64,000 bases of DNA, taken from NCBI RefSeq assembly GCF_022398325.1, contig NZ_JAKEVD010000003.1:99011-163010 (forward strand), read 5' to 3'. Made by a program: the position numbers and the translations under genes. The notes below the pieces were generated by a model. That model did no database searches and had not been told where the DNA came from. It saw only the letters and a program-made list of their open reading frames with translations. Below are positions 26,885 to 37,270 of this stretch, piece by piece (position 1 is the stretch's first letter; each line of letters starts with the position of its first letter). The stretch is from Shewanella sp. Isolate13. GTDB taxonomy: Bacteria > Pseudomonadota > Gammaproteobacteria > Enterobacterales > Shewanellaceae.

Positions 26885-27658
26885 CTAAAGGTCAAAGAGT
26901 TGCGTAACATTAGAAAACATCTGTTCTGAAATAAGAACGGGTGATTTTTTTTGTAAATTTGCCATTTTTTTGAGGATTTCAGGCAAAATTAGCGGCGAGT
27001 TACGATTATTTCGGCTATTTTTTGGCGCCATTGCAGGTGAATCGGTTTCCACAATGAAGGATTCTAACGGTAATTCGGCCACGGTTTGTTGTAACTTAGG
27101 TGCATTATCATTGAGTAACAAGCCACCTATACCCAACTTGTAACCCAATTTAACATATCCCATGGCCAACTGAGGGCCACCATAAAAGCCATGAATGACC
27201 CCTTTCCTACGCGGTGCCTCACTTTTAAGCAAGTTTAGGGTTTCTTCATGAGCTTTAACGCAATGCATAATGAGAGGTAGGTCAAACTCTTTAGCTAGAC
27301 AGATTTGAGCTTTGAATAGCTTCATTTGTGTTGTGAAATTACTTTTATGTAACTTATCAAGCCCGCATTCGCCCACAGCGACTAAACTGGCATCACCTTT
27401 ATGCGCCTCAAGTAAGCTCTTTAAGTCGGTCATATCCTTAGCTGAGGCATTTTCACAATACCAGGGGTGCACCCCTAATGAAAAGTAACTGCCGTACCGC
27501 TTGGCAATGGCAATCTGGTTTTGCCATTTATCGGCCGAAACGCCGGGGATCACAACCTGACAGATCCCTAAACTATGCATCTTGGCGTATAAGGAGTCGC
27601 GGTCTAGATCAAACTCAGGAAAATCTAAATGAGCGTGACTGTCGATAATAGCTTGCAT
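26885..27658 (-). CDS. TatD-family metal-dependent hydrolase
   Basis: A 257-residue TIM-barrel hydrolase. The metal-binding D-S-H-A-H-L-D-F motif is at residues 6-13, the G-E-C-G-L-D motif provides a Glu ligand, and further His and the E-T-D-S-P motif complete the site. TatD-type enzymes act as deoxyribonucleases or proofreading nucleases; this one resembles the YjjV branch, and its substrate is unproven. The ATG at 27658 is favoured by AAAGG 7 bases upstream; the adjacent ATG at 27661 is possible. It starts 8-11 bases after the small upstream gene, so the two are probably co-transcribed. Confidence 0.88.
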   Translation of the reverse strand: MQAIIDSHAHLDFPEFDLDRDSLYAKMHSLGICQVVIPGVSADKWQNQIAIAKRYGSYFSLGVHPWYCENASAKDMTDLKSLLEAHKGDASLVAVGECGLDKLHKSNFTTQMKLFKAQICLAKEFDLPLIMHCVKAHEETLNLLKSEAPRRKGVIHGFYGGPQLAMGYVKLGYKLGIGGLLLNDNAPKLQQTVAELPLESFIVETDSPAMAPKNSRNNRNSPLILPEILKKMANLQKKSPVLISEQMFSNVTQLFDL

Positions 27659-27668
27659 CATTTCGCCT

Positions 27669-27860
27669 TTATTTTCCGTTAAGTTCACACTTTGCAGCGC
27701 CTTCAGTTAAGGGACTTGGTTGTGCTTCGGCCCTCGACTTAATACTGGTCAGTTCCGGCTCAGATAAACGCGGCGCGCAGCTGCGGCGATTCTCAGGCGT
27801 TAAGCCCATGGCATCACACCACTGAATGTACTTAGCCCAGACTTTTTTTATAAACTTCAT
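27669..27860 (-). CDS. Small conserved protein, DUF5363-like
   Basis: A 63-residue protein with no membrane segment. The N-terminal half 'WAKYIQWCDAMGLTPENRR' followed by S-C-A-P-R resembles the short gammaproteobacterial proteins grouped as DUF5363, from memory. A very strong Shine-Dalgarno (AAAGGAGG, 7 bases before the ATG) and tight spacing to tatD (8 bases or less) argue that it is a real gene and not a random ORF. The function is unknown. Confidence 0.65.
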   Translation of the reverse strand: MKFIKKVWAKYIQWCDAMGLTPENRRSCAPRLSEPELTSIKSRAEAQPSPLTEGAAKCELNGK

Positions 27861-27924
27861 ATACGCCCTCCTTTCCCCTTGAGTTTATAAGCCCTTTCGA
27901 TATAAGTGCAAGGTACCTTAGCTA

Positions 27925-28112
27925 ATACCAATCAGTATAAAGACTTGCTCGTTTAGTGAGAGCGCTGTGGGCCTGAAGCTCGCAATTCTTGAACCTTTAT
28001 AGTGGCCAACATCTGCGCCGCACTAGCGGACAAGCATTCTTTGCGCTATTGCCTTGAACGTGTGTGCCAAAAACCGCCCTGAGTCAAGCGACCGCTTATA
28101 CTGACTTGGGTT
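27925..28112 (-). repeat. Dispersed non-coding repeat, copy C (inverted, shortened, about 188 bp)
   Basis: Left end ATACCAATCAGTATAA (27925-27940) and right end TTATACTGACTTGGGT (about 28096-28112, decayed). Read on the minus strand the interior aligns with copies A and B ('TTTTTGGCA', then 'TTCAAGGC', 'AATAGC', 'CTCTCACTAA'), but about 80-130 bases of the middle are missing. It is therefore an inverted, deleted family member. Confidence 0.75.
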
Positions 28113-28113
28113 A

Positions 28114-28150
28114 ATAAAAAAACAAAACCCCAGGCAATGCCTGGGGTTTT
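28114..28150 (-). terminator. Rho-independent terminator of prfC
   Basis: Perfect 12-bp stem AAAACCCCAGGC / GCCTGGGGTTTT with a 3-nt loop and an A-run on the left that gives a U-tract on the minus strand. It abuts the repeat element. Confidence 0.95.
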
Positions 28151-28204
28151 AGCGATGAATCACTTAACGAGTACTAGTATAGCGAGTATTCGTTTTCGCC
28201 TGTC

Positions 28205-29785
28205 TTAGTTTTCGCGTGTCTTAGCGAACTCAATATCAGGATAACGTTCCATCGAAAGATTGAGGTTAACCATAGTCGGTGCAATATAAGTCAGGTTATC
28301 ACCACCGTCTAAAGCTAAGTTTTGGCTACACTTACGGGTAAACTCATCTAGCTTCTTATGATCATCACAGTAAACCCAACGTGCAGTTGCAACGCTAATC
28401 GCTTCGTAAATAGCCTCTACCTTATATTCGGTCTTTAGACGACCGACAACCACTTCAAACTGTAGCACACCTACGGCGCCTACAATTAAGTCGTTGCTAT
28501 CGAGAGGCCTAAATACCTGTACGGCGCCCTCTTCAGAAAGCTGTACAAGACCTTTAAGCAACTGCTTTTGCTTTAATGGGTCTTTTAGGCGAATGCGACG
28601 GAACATCTCAGGCGCAAAGTTAGGCACACCAGTAAAGCGAAGTTTCTCGCCTTGGGTGAACGTGTCACCTATACGAATCGTGCCGTGGTTATGTAAACCG
28701 ATAATATCACCAGGATAAGCCGCTTCCGCGCGGTTACGGTCGCCCGCCATAAAGGTTAACGCATCGCTGACATTAACGTCTTTACCTAGACGCACGTGGT
28801 GCATCTTCATGCCCTGTTCGTAGCGGCCAGAGCAGATTCGCATAAAGGCAACACGGTCACGATGCTTAGGATCCATGTTTGCTTGGATCTTAAATACGAA
28901 ACCACTGAATTTTTCTTCTTCAGGCTGTACATCACGCGCTTCGGTTTCACGAGGCTGTGGTGTTGGTGCCCACTCAACGATACCGTCAAGAATATGGTCG
29001 ACACCAAAGTTACCTAATGCGGTACCGAAGTATACTGGCGTCAACTCGCCTTTCAAGAACAACTCATGATCGAATTCGTGTGATGCACCAACAACCAGTT
29101 CCATCTCATCACGAATATCGGCAGCGTAGCTGCCAATCGCTTCGTCAAGCTCTGGGTTATTTAGTCCCTTGATGATACGAGAATCTTGAATAGTGTGACC
29201 CATACCGCCTTGATACAAGATCACTTCATCACGCAGCAGGTGGTAAACCCCCTTGAACTCTTTACCCGCACCAATTGGCCAAGTAATAGGAGCACAGGCA
29301 ATATTGAGAACTTCTTCGACTTCATCCATCAATTCGATTGGGTCACGAATATCACGGTCGAGTTTGTTCATGAAGGTCACGATTGGTGTATCACGCAGAC
29401 GCGTCACTTCCATTAACTTAATAGTACGTTGCTCAACACCTTTCGCCGAGTCGATAACCATCAAGCATGAGTCTACCGCCGTTAATGTACGGTAAGTATC
29501 TTCAGAGAAGTCTTCGTGACCTGGGGTATCAAGCAAGTTAACCAAAGCATCGTTATATGGGAACTGCATTACAGAGGTTGTAATCGAGATCCCGCGATCT
29601 TTTTCCATCTCCATCCAGTCAGACTTAGCATGCTGACCTGACTTTTTGCCTTTTACCGTACCCGCTTTCTGCAGCGCGTTTCCGAATAAAAGAACCTTTT
29701 CAGTAATGGTGGTTTTACCCGCATCTGGGTGAGAGATGATGGCAAAAGTGCGACGTTTGTCGACCTCAACTTTATAGCCTGACAT
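28205..29785 (-). CDS. prfC: Peptide chain release factor 3 (RF3)
   Basis: A 526-residue translational GTPase that recycles RF1/RF2 from the ribosome. G1 is S-H-P-D-A-G-K-T-T (residues 18-26 of the chosen start), G3 is D-T-P-G-H-E-D-F and G4 is N-K-L-D. An upstream in-frame ATG at 29836 would add 17 residues; the internal M-S-G-Y-K-V-E-V start was preferred since it aligns with the usual family start and gives a normal length (E. coli 529). Monocistronic, with a strong terminator. Confidence 0.96.
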   Translation of the reverse strand: MSGYKVEVDKRRTFAIISHPDAGKTTITEKVLLFGNALQKAGTVKGKKSGQHAKSDWMEMEKDRGISITTSVMQFPYNDALVNLLDTPGHEDFSEDTYRTLTAVDSCLMVIDSAKGVEQRTIKLMEVTRLRDTPIVTFMNKLDRDIRDPIELMDEVEEVLNIACAPITWPIGAGKEFKGVYHLLRDEVILYQGGMGHTIQDSRIIKGLNNPELDEAIGSYAADIRDEMELVVGASHEFDHELFLKGELTPVYFGTALGNFGVDHILDGIVEWAPTPQPRETEARDVQPEEEKFSGFVFKIQANMDPKHRDRVAFMRICSGRYEQGMKMHHVRLGKDVNVSDALTFMAGDRNRAEAAYPGDIIGLHNHGTIRIGDTFTQGEKLRFTGVPNFAPEMFRRIRLKDPLKQKQLLKGLVQLSEEGAVQVFRPLDSNDLIVGAVGVLQFEVVVGRLKTEYKVEAIYEAISVATARWVYCDDHKKLDEFTRKCSQNLALDGGDNLTYIAPTMVNLNLSMERYPDIEFAKTREN

Positions 29786-29892
29786 GTTTACCTGTAATTC
29801 TGGGAGTTCACAAAGGCCGCAATTATAGCCGCTCACCTACCTTTTAGCTACCACATCGGGTGCATCGGCATCTATTTGTAAAGCCTGCGAAT

Positions 29893-29918
29893 AAAAAAGC
29901 CTCCGAAGGGAGGCTTTT
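29893..29918 (-). terminator. Rho-independent terminator of nlpI
   Basis: AAAAGCCTCC / GGAGGCTTTT with a 4-nt loop and a run of A on the left (U-run on the minus strand), 19 bases after the nlpI stop. Confidence 0.92.
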
Positions 29919-29936
29919 AATGCGCGTTGATTAACT

Positions 29937-30830
29937 TTAGTTAGTAGCCATATTTAAAGCTTCATTGGTTTTAGCAAGCTCAAGCCTCGCGTAACGATGC
30001 TCAACAAAATCATAGATATTTGTCGCCAATGCTAATCTAAAGTAATTAGCCGCCTCGGCATTATCACCCCGTTTTTGCGCAATCTTTGCCATATAGAAGT
30101 AAGCTTCACAAAGACGCTCCGCATATTCATTAGGATGCTTTAGCCCCTCTTTCGCGAGATTAAACACCTCTTCCTTAGTCTTTTTCCCTAAGTAAAAATC
30201 GACTAAAGCCGTAGACCATACATTAGCCTGTAAATTCTGGCGGTTCTCGGCCAGCTTAAGCTGTGCAGCTTGCTCGTCAATCTCACGCTCTGCTAAATAG
30301 AGCCACAATACTCTATATCCGTCAGATGGGTCTCGGTCGTAAAAGGCATTCATATCCGATACGGCAAGTTCCATACGCTCACCATAATAGAGTGAAATCC
30401 CGCGGTTCAGGTAGGCATAATCGTAATCAGGTGATAGTTCTAATACAGCATCGAATGCTTCATAGGCGCTTTCAAACTCACTTTCCTGAGTGTAATAGAT
30501 CCCAAGGAAGTTATAAGCATCGGCTAAGTTAGGCTGCAACTTTAATGCTTGGTGAAAATCGATACGACTCAATATACGCAAGCCGACACGATCATAGATA
30601 ACACCACGGTCGTAATGAAAACGCGCACGCTGCTCAGGTGTTAACTCCACAGAAGCCAAGATTTCATTCAACTTAGCTAAGGTAATTTCCAATTTATAGT
30701 CGGGCGAAACAGGGGCAACCCTTATCGATGTTTGTTGTTCACTATCGGACTGAGTGGACACACATCCTGTCAACAGCATACTTACACTTGCCATAGCCAC
30801 TACCACGGCAGTTCGTATCTTTTGATTCAT
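29937..30830 (-). CDS. nlpI: Lipoprotein NlpI (TPR adaptor)
   Basis: A 297-residue outer-membrane lipoprotein with a type II signal peptide and lipobox L-L-T-G-C (Cys 23). The mature part holds tetratricopeptide repeats, for example 'ADAYNFLGIYYTQESEFESA' and 'YDYAYLNRGISLYYG'. NlpI is a scaffold for peptidoglycan hydrolases and the Prc protease. The M-N-Q-K-I start at 30830 was chosen over an upstream ATG because the lipoprotein signal begins there and AAGG lies 8 bases before. It lies just downstream of pnp, as in enterobacteria. Length matches E. coli NlpI (294). Confidence 0.93.
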   Translation of the reverse strand: MNQKIRTAVVVAMASVSMLLTGCVSTQSDSEQQTSIRVAPVSPDYKLEITLAKLNEILASVELTPEQRARFHYDRGVIYDRVGLRILSRIDFHQALKLQPNLADAYNFLGIYYTQESEFESAYEAFDAVLELSPDYDYAYLNRGISLYYGERMELAVSDMNAFYDRDPSDGYRVLWLYLAEREIDEQAAQLKLAENRQNLQANVWSTALVDFYLGKKTKEEVFNLAKEGLKHPNEYAERLCEAYFYMAKIAQKRGDNAEAANYFRLALATNIYDFVEHRYARLELAKTNEALNMATN

Positions 30831-30954
30831 CCATTTAACCTTTTGAGTTCGCCAATAGCACCAATCATAGCAACCCCTTATCACGACTGCTATCAAGGAA
30901 TTGAAAATAATCAAATTAGCGCAGATTAATTGATCAACTTTAATTTATACGCAT

Positions 30955-30983
30955 AAAAAAAGGAGGCCTAAGGCCTCCTTTTT
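30955..30983 (-). terminator. Rho-independent terminator of pnp
   Basis: Perfect 12-bp stem AAAAAGGAGGCC / GGCCTCCTTTTT with a TAA loop, 17 bases beyond the pnp stop. Confidence 0.95.
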
Positions 30984-30999
30984 ATTAAAGTGTTAGTGC

Positions 31000-33105
31000 T
31001 TACTCAGCTGCAGGCGCTTCGGCTTTAGGTGTCGCTTCTTTCATAGAAAGACGTACACGGCCTTGGCGATCAACTTCCATCACCTTAACTTTAACTTCTT
31101 GACCTACTTCTAGGTAGTCAGACACGTTCGCAACGCGCTCTTCAGCGATTTGAGAGATGTGTACTAGACCATCTTTACCAGGAAGAATCGTTACGAATGC
31201 ACCGAAGTCTACGATACGAACGACTTTACCGTTGTATACAGAGCCAACTTCAACTTCTGCAGTGATCTCTTCGATACGACGGATAGCTTCTTTAGTCGCT
31301 TCACCATTTGCAGAAGCAATCTTCACTGTACCGTCATCTTCAAGCTCAATCGTAGTACCAGTTTCTTCTGTTAGTGCACGAATAGTAGCACCACCTTTAC
31401 CGATAACATCACGGATCTTCTCAGGGTTAATCTTAAGAGTCGTGATACGTGGAGCGTGGTCAGAAATATCTTCACGGTGACCAGAGATAGCTTGATCCAT
31501 AACATTTAGGATATGAACACGCGCACCATAAGCTTGCTTTAATGCGATCTGCATGATCTCTTTAGTGATACCTTCGATCTTGATATCCATCTGCAGAGCA
31601 GTAATACCGTCGCGAGTACCCGCTACTTTAAAGTCCATGTCACCAAGGTGATCTTCATCGCCTAGGATGTCAGAAAGAACTACGAAATCATCGCCTTCCT
31701 TAACTAGACCCATTGCAATACCTGCAACAGAAGTCTTGATTGGTACACCAGCATCCATAAGGGCTAGAGAAGTACCACAAACTGACGCCATAGAGCTTGA
31801 ACCGTTAGATTCAGTGATCTCAGATACAACACGAACGCTGTATGGGAACTCTTCAGCTGTCGGCATAACAGCGTTGATACCACGCCATGCTAGCTTACCG
31901 TGACCAATTTCACGACGCTTTGGTGAACCTACCATGCCCGTTTCACCAACAGAATATGGAGGGAAGTTGTAGTGCAACATAAAGCGGCTAGTTTGCTCGC
32001 CCATGATGCTATCAATCTTCTGCGCGTCACGCTCTGTACCAAGTGTACAAGTTACTAACGCCTGAGTTTCACCACGAGTAAATAGTGAGCTACCGTGAGT
32101 ACGTGGAAGTACGCCAGCCATCACGTTAAGTGCACGAACCATATCTGGTTCACGACCATCGATACGAGGGTTACCAGCGATGATGCGGCTACGAACCACT
32201 TTCTTCTCTAGGCTACCAAGTAGACCATCGATTTCACGGGTATCTGCATCTGGGTTTTCAGCCAGTAATGCTTCTTTAGCTGCTGACTTAACAACGCCAA
32301 CTTGAGCGTAACGATCTTGCTTAACTTCAATTTGGTAAGCTTCTGTTAGACCAGCTTCTGCCAGCTCTTTGATCTTAGCAACAAGCTCTTCGTCTTGTAC
32401 TGGTGCTGACCAGTCCCATACAGGCTTGTTAACTTCAGCTTGTAGCTCTTTAATTGCTTGAATAACAACTTGTTGCTGTTCATGACCATAAACAACCGCA
32501 CCTAGCATAACTTCTTCAGGCAGTGCGTTTGCTTCAGACTCAACCATAAGTACAGCGCTTTCAGTACCTGCAACAGACAGCTCTAACTGGCTATCAACAA
32601 GCTGCGTAACAGTTGGGTTAAGGATGTATTCGCCATTGACATAGCCAACACGAGCCGAACCTAGTGGACCATTAAATGGAATACCAGAAATCGATAGTGC
32701 AGCAGAAGTACCAATCATAGAGATAACTTCTGGGCTGATTTCAGGGTCAACAGAAACAACTGTAATGATAACCTGAACTTCGTTCTTGAAACCGTTCGGG
32801 AATAGTGGACGGATTGGACGGTCGATTAGACGTGCAGTTAGGGTTTCGCCTTCAGATGGACGACCTTCACGCTTAAAGAATCCACCTGGGATCTTACCTG
32901 CTGCGTATGTTTTTTCCTGGTAATTAACGGTTAGCGGGAAAAAGTCACGGCCTGGCTCTTCAGCTTTCTTGCCAACAACAGTAACCAATACCGTTGTATC
33001 ACCCATACTTGCCAAAACAGCAGCATCTGCTTGACGCGCAATAACACCGGTCTCTAGAGTGACCGTATGCTGACCATATTCAAAACTCTTTACGATTGGA
33101 TTCAC
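31000..33105 (-). CDS. pnp: Polynucleotide phosphorylase
   Basis: A 3'-to-5' phosphorolytic exoribonuclease of the degradosome. Order: two RNase PH-like domains (to about 550), a KH domain ([13 protein letters not shown]), then an S1 domain ([11 protein letters not shown] and G-L-V-H-I-S-Q-I). A GTG start at 33105 was chosen: the protein then begins V/M-N-P-I-V as in other Shewanella, and AAGGA lies 9 bases before. The ATG at 33114 overlaps its own AAGGA and is less likely. Length is 701 residues, normal for the family. Unlike in E. coli it is not directly after rpsO: a GGDEF-EAL gene on the other strand lies between. Confidence 0.96.
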   Translation of the reverse strand: MNPIVKSFEYGQHTVTLETGVIARQADAAVLASMGDTTVLVTVVGKKAEEPGRDFFPLTVNYQEKTYAAGKIPGGFFKREGRPSEGETLTARLIDRPIRPLFPNGFKNEVQVIITVVSVDPEISPEVISMIGTSAALSISGIPFNGPLGSARVGYVNGEYILNPTVTQLVDSQLELSVAGTESAVLMVESEANALPEEVMLGAVVYGHEQQQVVIQAIKELQAEVNKPVWDWSAPVQDEELVAKIKELAEAGLTEAYQIEVKQDRYAQVGVVKSAAKEALLAENPDADTREIDGLLGSLEKKVVRSRIIAGNPRIDGREPDMVRALNVMAGVLPRTHGSSLFTRGETQALVTCTLGTERDAQKIDSIMGEQTSRFMLHYNFPPYSVGETGMVGSPKRREIGHGKLAWRGINAVMPTAEEFPYSVRVVSEITESNGSSSMASVCGTSLALMDAGVPIKTSVAGIAMGLVKEGDDFVVLSDILGDEDHLGDMDFKVAGTRDGITALQMDIKIEGITKEIMQIALKQAYGARVHILNVMDQAISGHREDISDHAPRITTLKINPEKIRDVIGKGGATIRALTEETGTTIELEDDGTVKIASANGEATKEAIRRIEEITAEVEVGSVYNGKVVRIVDFGAFVTILPGKDGLVHISQIAEERVANVSDYLEVGQEVKVKVMEVDRQGRVRLSMKEATPKAEAPAAE

Positions 33106-33307
33106 GTGAACCATTCCTTAATATTTAATTACCTTAATTACGCGCGTAAGTATACTGCAAGTTTATTCAATAGATAAAGAGAATAGATTGATGACAAAGC
33201 ACAATCTTTTCTCTAAAGTGAACCAACTCGTCAATAGCGAAGGTAACCTTAGCTGGTCACAAACGAGTGAAACAAACCTAAACCATTGATATAAGGGAAG
33301 AGAGTTG

Positions 33308-35350
33308 ATGAAGGAGAGTTTCAAATCGCTCACATGGAAGCAGACCGTTTTGCTCGTTTCTTCCACTTTATTTTTTGCTGTTGCGATCTTTTTAATTGAA
33401 ATTTTTCTACTCGTCACCGATACACGTGAGGAGCTTAGCCTGACCCAACGTGAGCTAATCGACTCCTTTGAGCAACCAGCGATAAATGCCATCTGGGCCC
33501 TAGATGACCTACTCGCCGCTCAAACCATTCAAGGGATCTTGAAAGTCAAACATGTTAGCTCCGCATTGTTAGAACTCGAAGATGGCAGCCGCTTCGTCTC
33601 AGTTAATAATGGTGCGCCAGCCGCCAATCCAGAATTTTTCATCAAGATCAGCTCGGAGCTATTTGGCGATCTAAAAGAGGTTTCTCGCTCCCTATATCGA
33701 CCTTTCTATACCGACGCGAATGGAAATAAAGAGCTTATTGGCACCTTAACGGTGTTTTATGATACTCAGGAGCTCACAAGCGCTTTAATTTCTAGCCTTA
33801 GATTTAGCCTTTGGGCGACACTCGCCCGCGCTTTTCTACTGACGTTAGTGCTTTCCGTTGTTTTTCATCGTTTCCTTACCCAGCCTATCGCCAAAATAAG
33901 CGAGGCTATCGACAAAATTGATCCTGAGTCTCCTGCGAAAAATCTACTTCCCGTGACTCGCTCCCATAGCAATGATGAGCTTGGTGTCGTTATCTCAAAG
34001 CTTAACCAAATTTTGGCGCAGTTCGACACAACCCAAAATAAGTTGCGCAAAATGGCCACCAGAGACCCGCTAACAGGCTTACCTAATCGTACTCTACTAC
34101 TAGAAACCATCACGGTAACCATTCAAAGAGCCAAGCTTCAAGAGTGCCGATTTGCCCTGCTGTTTATTGACTTAGACAGGTTTAAGAATGTCAATGACTC
34201 GCTTGGGCATGATATAGGTGACCAGTTCTTAGTGCGTGTAGCGCGTAACCTAGAAATAGCCGTTGGCCAGTCTGGAACTGTTGCAAGGTTAGGCGGAGAC
34301 GAATTTGTGGTACTTGCAGACAGCATTGAATCGCCTAACCATGCGGCCGAACTTGTCGATAAGTTGCTCATTCAGCTCAATGTTCCTATGCAACTTAATG
34401 AACATACAGTCCACCCAGCAGCCTCTATTGGTATTGCGATTTATCCCGATGACGGCCTACGGGCAGAAGATCTCATTCGTCACGCCGATATCGCCATGTA
34501 TAGCGCCAAGGCTGCGGGGTCAAATCAATGGGCATTCTTTAAGCCACAAATGACAGAGCGCGCAGCCGTGCGATTACGCACCGAAGCCTCACTGCATGAT
34601 GCACTGGAAAACAGTGAGTTTTTACTACACTTTCAGCCAAAACTCGATCTCAAAAGTGGAGAGGTGGTTGGTTGTGAAGCGCTGATCCGTTGGCAAAAAG
34701 ACGGCCGCCTTATTAGCCCTGCCTCCTTTATTCCTGTTGCCGAAGAGACCGGGATTATCATCCCCATTGGCCGCTGGGTAATAGAGCAGAGCTGTAAGAC
34801 CATTCAGCAGTGGAAAGTTAAATATAACCTTGCCATGCCGATCGCAATTAACGTCTCCTCCCAACAGTTCCAAGACTCAAGCCTAGTCCCGGATATAAAA
34901 CAAGCGGCACTACGCTACCAAATAGCGCCAGAACTATTAGAGATAGAGATAACTGAAACGTCTTTAATGAATGATATTGAAAGTGCAATCATTAAGTTAA
35001 ATCAATTAAAGGCCGCAGGATTCGGCATCGCAGTAGATGATTTTGGTACCGGTTACTCTTCTCTGTCTTATCTGCGTCGCTTGCCGATAAATACCATGAA
35101 AATCGATCGCGGCTTTGTTTCTGATCTACCGCAAGAGAGCGCCATAGCATCGACTATTTTGATGTTAGGAAAACAGCTGGATCTGAGCATTGTCGCAGAG
35201 GGAATTGAAAATGAGCAGCAACTCGAATGGTTGCAAAAACGCGGCTGCGAGATAGGCCAAGGTTTTTACTTTAGTAAGCCTTTAGCAATAGACACCTTTG
35301 AAGCAAATTATCTCGCGGCAAACCCTAATGCCCGAGAAACGATTAGCTGA
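33308..35350 (+). CDS. Membrane-bound GGDEF-EAL protein (c-di-GMP synthase/phosphodiesterase)
   Basis: About 680 residues. A membrane helix lies at about 17-38, a periplasmic sensing region to about 158, a second helix near 160-185 and a HAMP-like segment. The GGDEF domain has an intact G-G-D-E-F at 329-333 and the EAL domain an intact E-A-L at 457-459, with D-D-F-G-T-G-Y-S-S and A-E-G-I-E metal and catalytic motifs. Either activity is therefore possible; which dominates is not decidable from sequence. ATG at 33308 was chosen over TTG at 33305; AGGGAAGAGAG is upstream. It is the only plus-strand gene between 19 kb and 48.9 kb. Confidence 0.93.
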   Translation: MKESFKSLTWKQTVLLVSSTLFFAVAIFLIEIFLLVTDTREELSLTQRELIDSFEQPAINAIWALDDLLAAQTIQGILKVKHVSSALLELEDGSRFVSVNNGAPAANPEFFIKISSELFGDLKEVSRSLYRPFYTDANGNKELIGTLTVFYDTQELTSALISSLRFSLWATLARAFLLTLVLSVVFHRFLTQPIAKISEAIDKIDPESPAKNLLPVTRSHSNDELGVVISKLNQILAQFDTTQNKLRKMATRDPLTGLPNRTLLLETITVTIQRAKLQECRFALLFIDLDRFKNVNDSLGHDIGDQFLVRVARNLEIAVGQSGTVARLGGDEFVVLADSIESPNHAAELVDKLLIQLNVPMQLNEHTVHPAASIGIAIYPDDGLRAEDLIRHADIAMYSAKAAGSNQWAFFKPQMTERAAVRLRTEASLHDALENSEFLLHFQPKLDLKSGEVVGCEALIRWQKDGRLISPASFIPVAEETGIIIPIGRWVIEQSCKTIQQWKVKYNLAMPIAINVSSQQFQDSSLVPDIKQAALRYQIAPELLEIEITETSLMNDIESAIIKLNQLKAAGFGIAVDDFGTGYSSLSYLRRLPINTMKIDRGFVSDLPQESAIASTILMLGKQLDLSIVAEGIENEQQLEWLQKRGCEIGQGFYFSKPLAIDTFEANYLAANPNARETIS

Positions 35351-35442
35351 CTATAGCGCATCACCAAGGTTATAGTCGTAAGCCATACAGGCTCAAGAGA
35401 CCTCAGCGAACACGACAGAAAAAACGAGCATAAAACAGGCAC

Positions 35443-35468
35443 AAAAAAAGGAGGCATAGCCTCCTTTT
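35443..35468. terminator. Terminator of rpsO (also usable by the GGDEF-EAL gene)
   Basis: Perfect 10-bp stem AAAAGGAGGC / GCCTCCTTTT with an ATA loop, A-run on the left and T-run on the right, between convergent genes. Confidence 0.92.
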
Positions 35469-35487
35469 AATAGATCAGACGTTAAAA

Positions 35488-35757
35488 TTAACGACGTAGA
35501 CCTAGTTTCTTGATTAGTTCTTGGTAACGAACGTTTTCAGTACGCTTTAGGTAAGCTAGAAGCTTACGACGAGAGCTAACCATACGCAAAAGACCACGAC
35601 GTGAATGATGATCATGGATGTGCTCTTTGAAGTGACCTTGTAGGTGGTTGATTTGTGCAGTTAACAATGCAACCTGAACTTCAGTAGAACCAGTGTCGTT
35701 TTCACAACGGCCGAATTCAGCCAAGATTTGTGCTTTTGCTTCAGTACTTAGTGACAT
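35488..35757 (-). CDS. rpsO: 30S ribosomal protein S15
   Basis: 89 residues, the exact family length. It binds 16S rRNA helices in the platform early in 30S assembly. Motifs are [13 protein letters not shown] near residue 21 and [10 protein letters not shown] near residue 46. The start M-S-L-S-T at 35757 is preceded by GGAG at 7 bases; a start 12 bases upstream is unlikely. It lies downstream of truB with a 122-bp gap that could hold its own promoter and the S15 autoregulatory mRNA structure, which I cannot confirm by eye. Confidence 0.97.
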   Translation of the reverse strand: MSLSTEAKAQILAEFGRCENDTGSTEVQVALLTAQINHLQGHFKEHIHDHHSRRGLLRMVSSRRKLLAYLKRTENVRYQELIKKLGLRR

Positions 35758-35879
35758 TTCTATCTCCAAAATATTTCATTAAAATTCTTTAGCCGATCAC
35801 TAACTCAGCCAAAGGGGCGCGCCATTCTACCTATTTAGACTTTAGGTAGCAAGCCTATTGTAGGATTAATCATCCACAA

Positions 35880-36827
35880 TTAGTCTTGTTGCTCCCTTAA
35901 TACAATAAGGCGCTTAGGAGCCAGTAACCCATCATCGTTCATTTGGCCAATACCAACAAACTGATGCGCTTCACCTATGGTGATCCGCACTAATTCATCA
36001 ACAGGTAGATTAGCCACCTGAACTGGATTACCGTTCATCAGGTAAGTCGCTAGCTCATCAGAGACATTCACCTCTTTAAAGCCACTTACCGCTGTATCCA
36101 TAGGTAACAGAAGCGGATCTAACACCTCTGTTAACGGTAATGATTCCGCCTCAGCCTTGGCAACTAGCTCTTCTAGCTGCTTGAGCGACACCATCTTGTC
36201 GTATGGGTAGCCCGCAACCTGAGTACGACGCAGCATGATAACATGTGCACCACAGCCTAACATTTCACCTAAATCATCGGTGATAGTGCGGATATAAGTG
36301 CCCTTTGAACAATGAATGTCTAAGGTTAACTCATCACCTTCAAGGCTAATAAAGTTAAGCTCAAACACATTGATTGGGCGCGCCTCTCGAGGAACTTCAA
36401 TTCCTTCACGGGCATACTTGTACAAAGGCTGGCCTTGGTATTTCAATGCAGAATACATTGAGGGAACTTGCATCGTCTCACCGCGAAAATGTTCCAGAGC
36501 CTCATCTAACTGCTCTTGAGTGAAGTTAACTTCTCTCGTTTGAACAACTTCACCGTCCGAATCACTCGTATCGGTACGTTGACCAAGCTTAGCCGTCACT
36601 AAATAACGCTTATCAGCATCGAGTAAGTGCTGTGAGAACTTCGTAGCCTCACCCAAGCAGATAGGTAACATACCCGTAGCTAGCGGATCCAGAGCGCCGG
36701 TATGACCTGCTTTATTTGCATTAAAAAAGCGCTTTACTCTTTGTAGAGCAAAGTTTGAGCTCATGCCGGTGTCTTTATCTAACAGTACAATACCGTCGAT
36801 AAAACGGCCGCGAGAACGACGTGCCAT
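35880..36827 (-). CDS. truB: tRNA pseudouridine-55 synthase TruB
   Basis: A 315-residue pseudouridine synthase modifying U55 in the T loop of all tRNAs. The catalytic Asp is D47 in [12 protein letters not shown]. The C-terminal PUA-like extension is present. Its ATG shares one base with the rbfA stop (TAATG), so translation is coupled. Length fits the E. coli enzyme (314). Confidence 0.97.
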   Translation of the reverse strand: MARRSRGRFIDGIVLLDKDTGMSSNFALQRVKRFFNANKAGHTGALDPLATGMLPICLGEATKFSQHLLDADKRYLVTAKLGQRTDTSDSDGEVVQTREVNFTQEQLDEALEHFRGETMQVPSMYSALKYQGQPLYKYAREGIEVPREARPINVFELNFISLEGDELTLDIHCSKGTYIRTITDDLGEMLGCGAHVIMLRRTQVAGYPYDKMVSLKQLEELVAKAEAESLPLTEVLDPLLLPMDTAVSGFKEVNVSDELATYLMNGNPVQVANLPVDELVRITIGEAHQFVGIGQMNDDGLLAPKRLIVLREQQD

Positions 36828-37252
36828 TATTTGTCGCCCTCTTCCTTGCTGTCTTGCTCTGCATCAGACTCGATGCCATGCTGCTTCTGCTTGGCTTCAT
36901 CATTACTGATAACGCGGCTAACAAGGTTAGACATACGCATACCTTCAACGAGTGAGCTGTCATAGATAAAGCGTAGCTCAGGCATAACGCGCAGCTTCAT
37001 GCGGCCTGCAACGAGTGAGCGGATATAACCCGCAGCCGCCTCTAATGCCTCGACTTTCTGCTCGACTAACTTTGGATCTTCTTCGAAGAAGGTCACATAA
37101 ACTTTTGCGTAGTTTAAATCGCGAGAAACGTCTACATCGTTAACAGTGACAAAGCCGATGCGTGGGTCTTTCATATCACGCTGAAGCACAACCGCTAGCT
37201 CTTGCTGTAGTTGCTGTGCAATACGGCGTGTACGACTAAATTCTTTTGCCAT
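36827..37252 (-). CDS. rbfA: Ribosome-binding factor A
   Basis: 141 residues; a KH-like RNA-binding protein needed for 16S rRNA maturation and cold growth. The start [10 protein letters not shown] at 37252 matches the family; an upstream in-frame ATG at 37273 would add seven unrelated residues. The core '[18 protein letters not shown]' pattern is typical. The C-terminal tail is acidic. A GC-rich terminator-like stem-loop sits about 20 bases before its start codon. Confidence 0.96.
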   Translation of the reverse strand: MAKEFSRTRRIAQQLQQELAVVLQRDMKDPRIGFVTVNDVDVSRDLNYAKVYVTFFEEDPKLVEQKVEALEAAAGYIRSLVAGRMKLRVMPELRFIYDSSLVEGMRMSNLVSRVISNDEAKQKQHGIESDAEQDSKEEGDK

Positions 37253-37270
37253 AATATTTTGCCATCTAAT

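Larger units (their letters stand above)
27861..28204. other. 344-bp region upstream of the small gene/tatD pair
   Basis: Contains dispersed-repeat copy C (27925-28112) directly followed by the prfC terminator (28114-28150). The remaining 64 bp next to the small gene must hold its promoter. Confidence 0.7.

Noticed and set aside
29786..29836. Upstream ATG for prfC giving a second M-S-G-Y at the N-terminus
   Set aside because: The repeated M-S-G-Y is curious, but the downstream ATG fits the family start and length.
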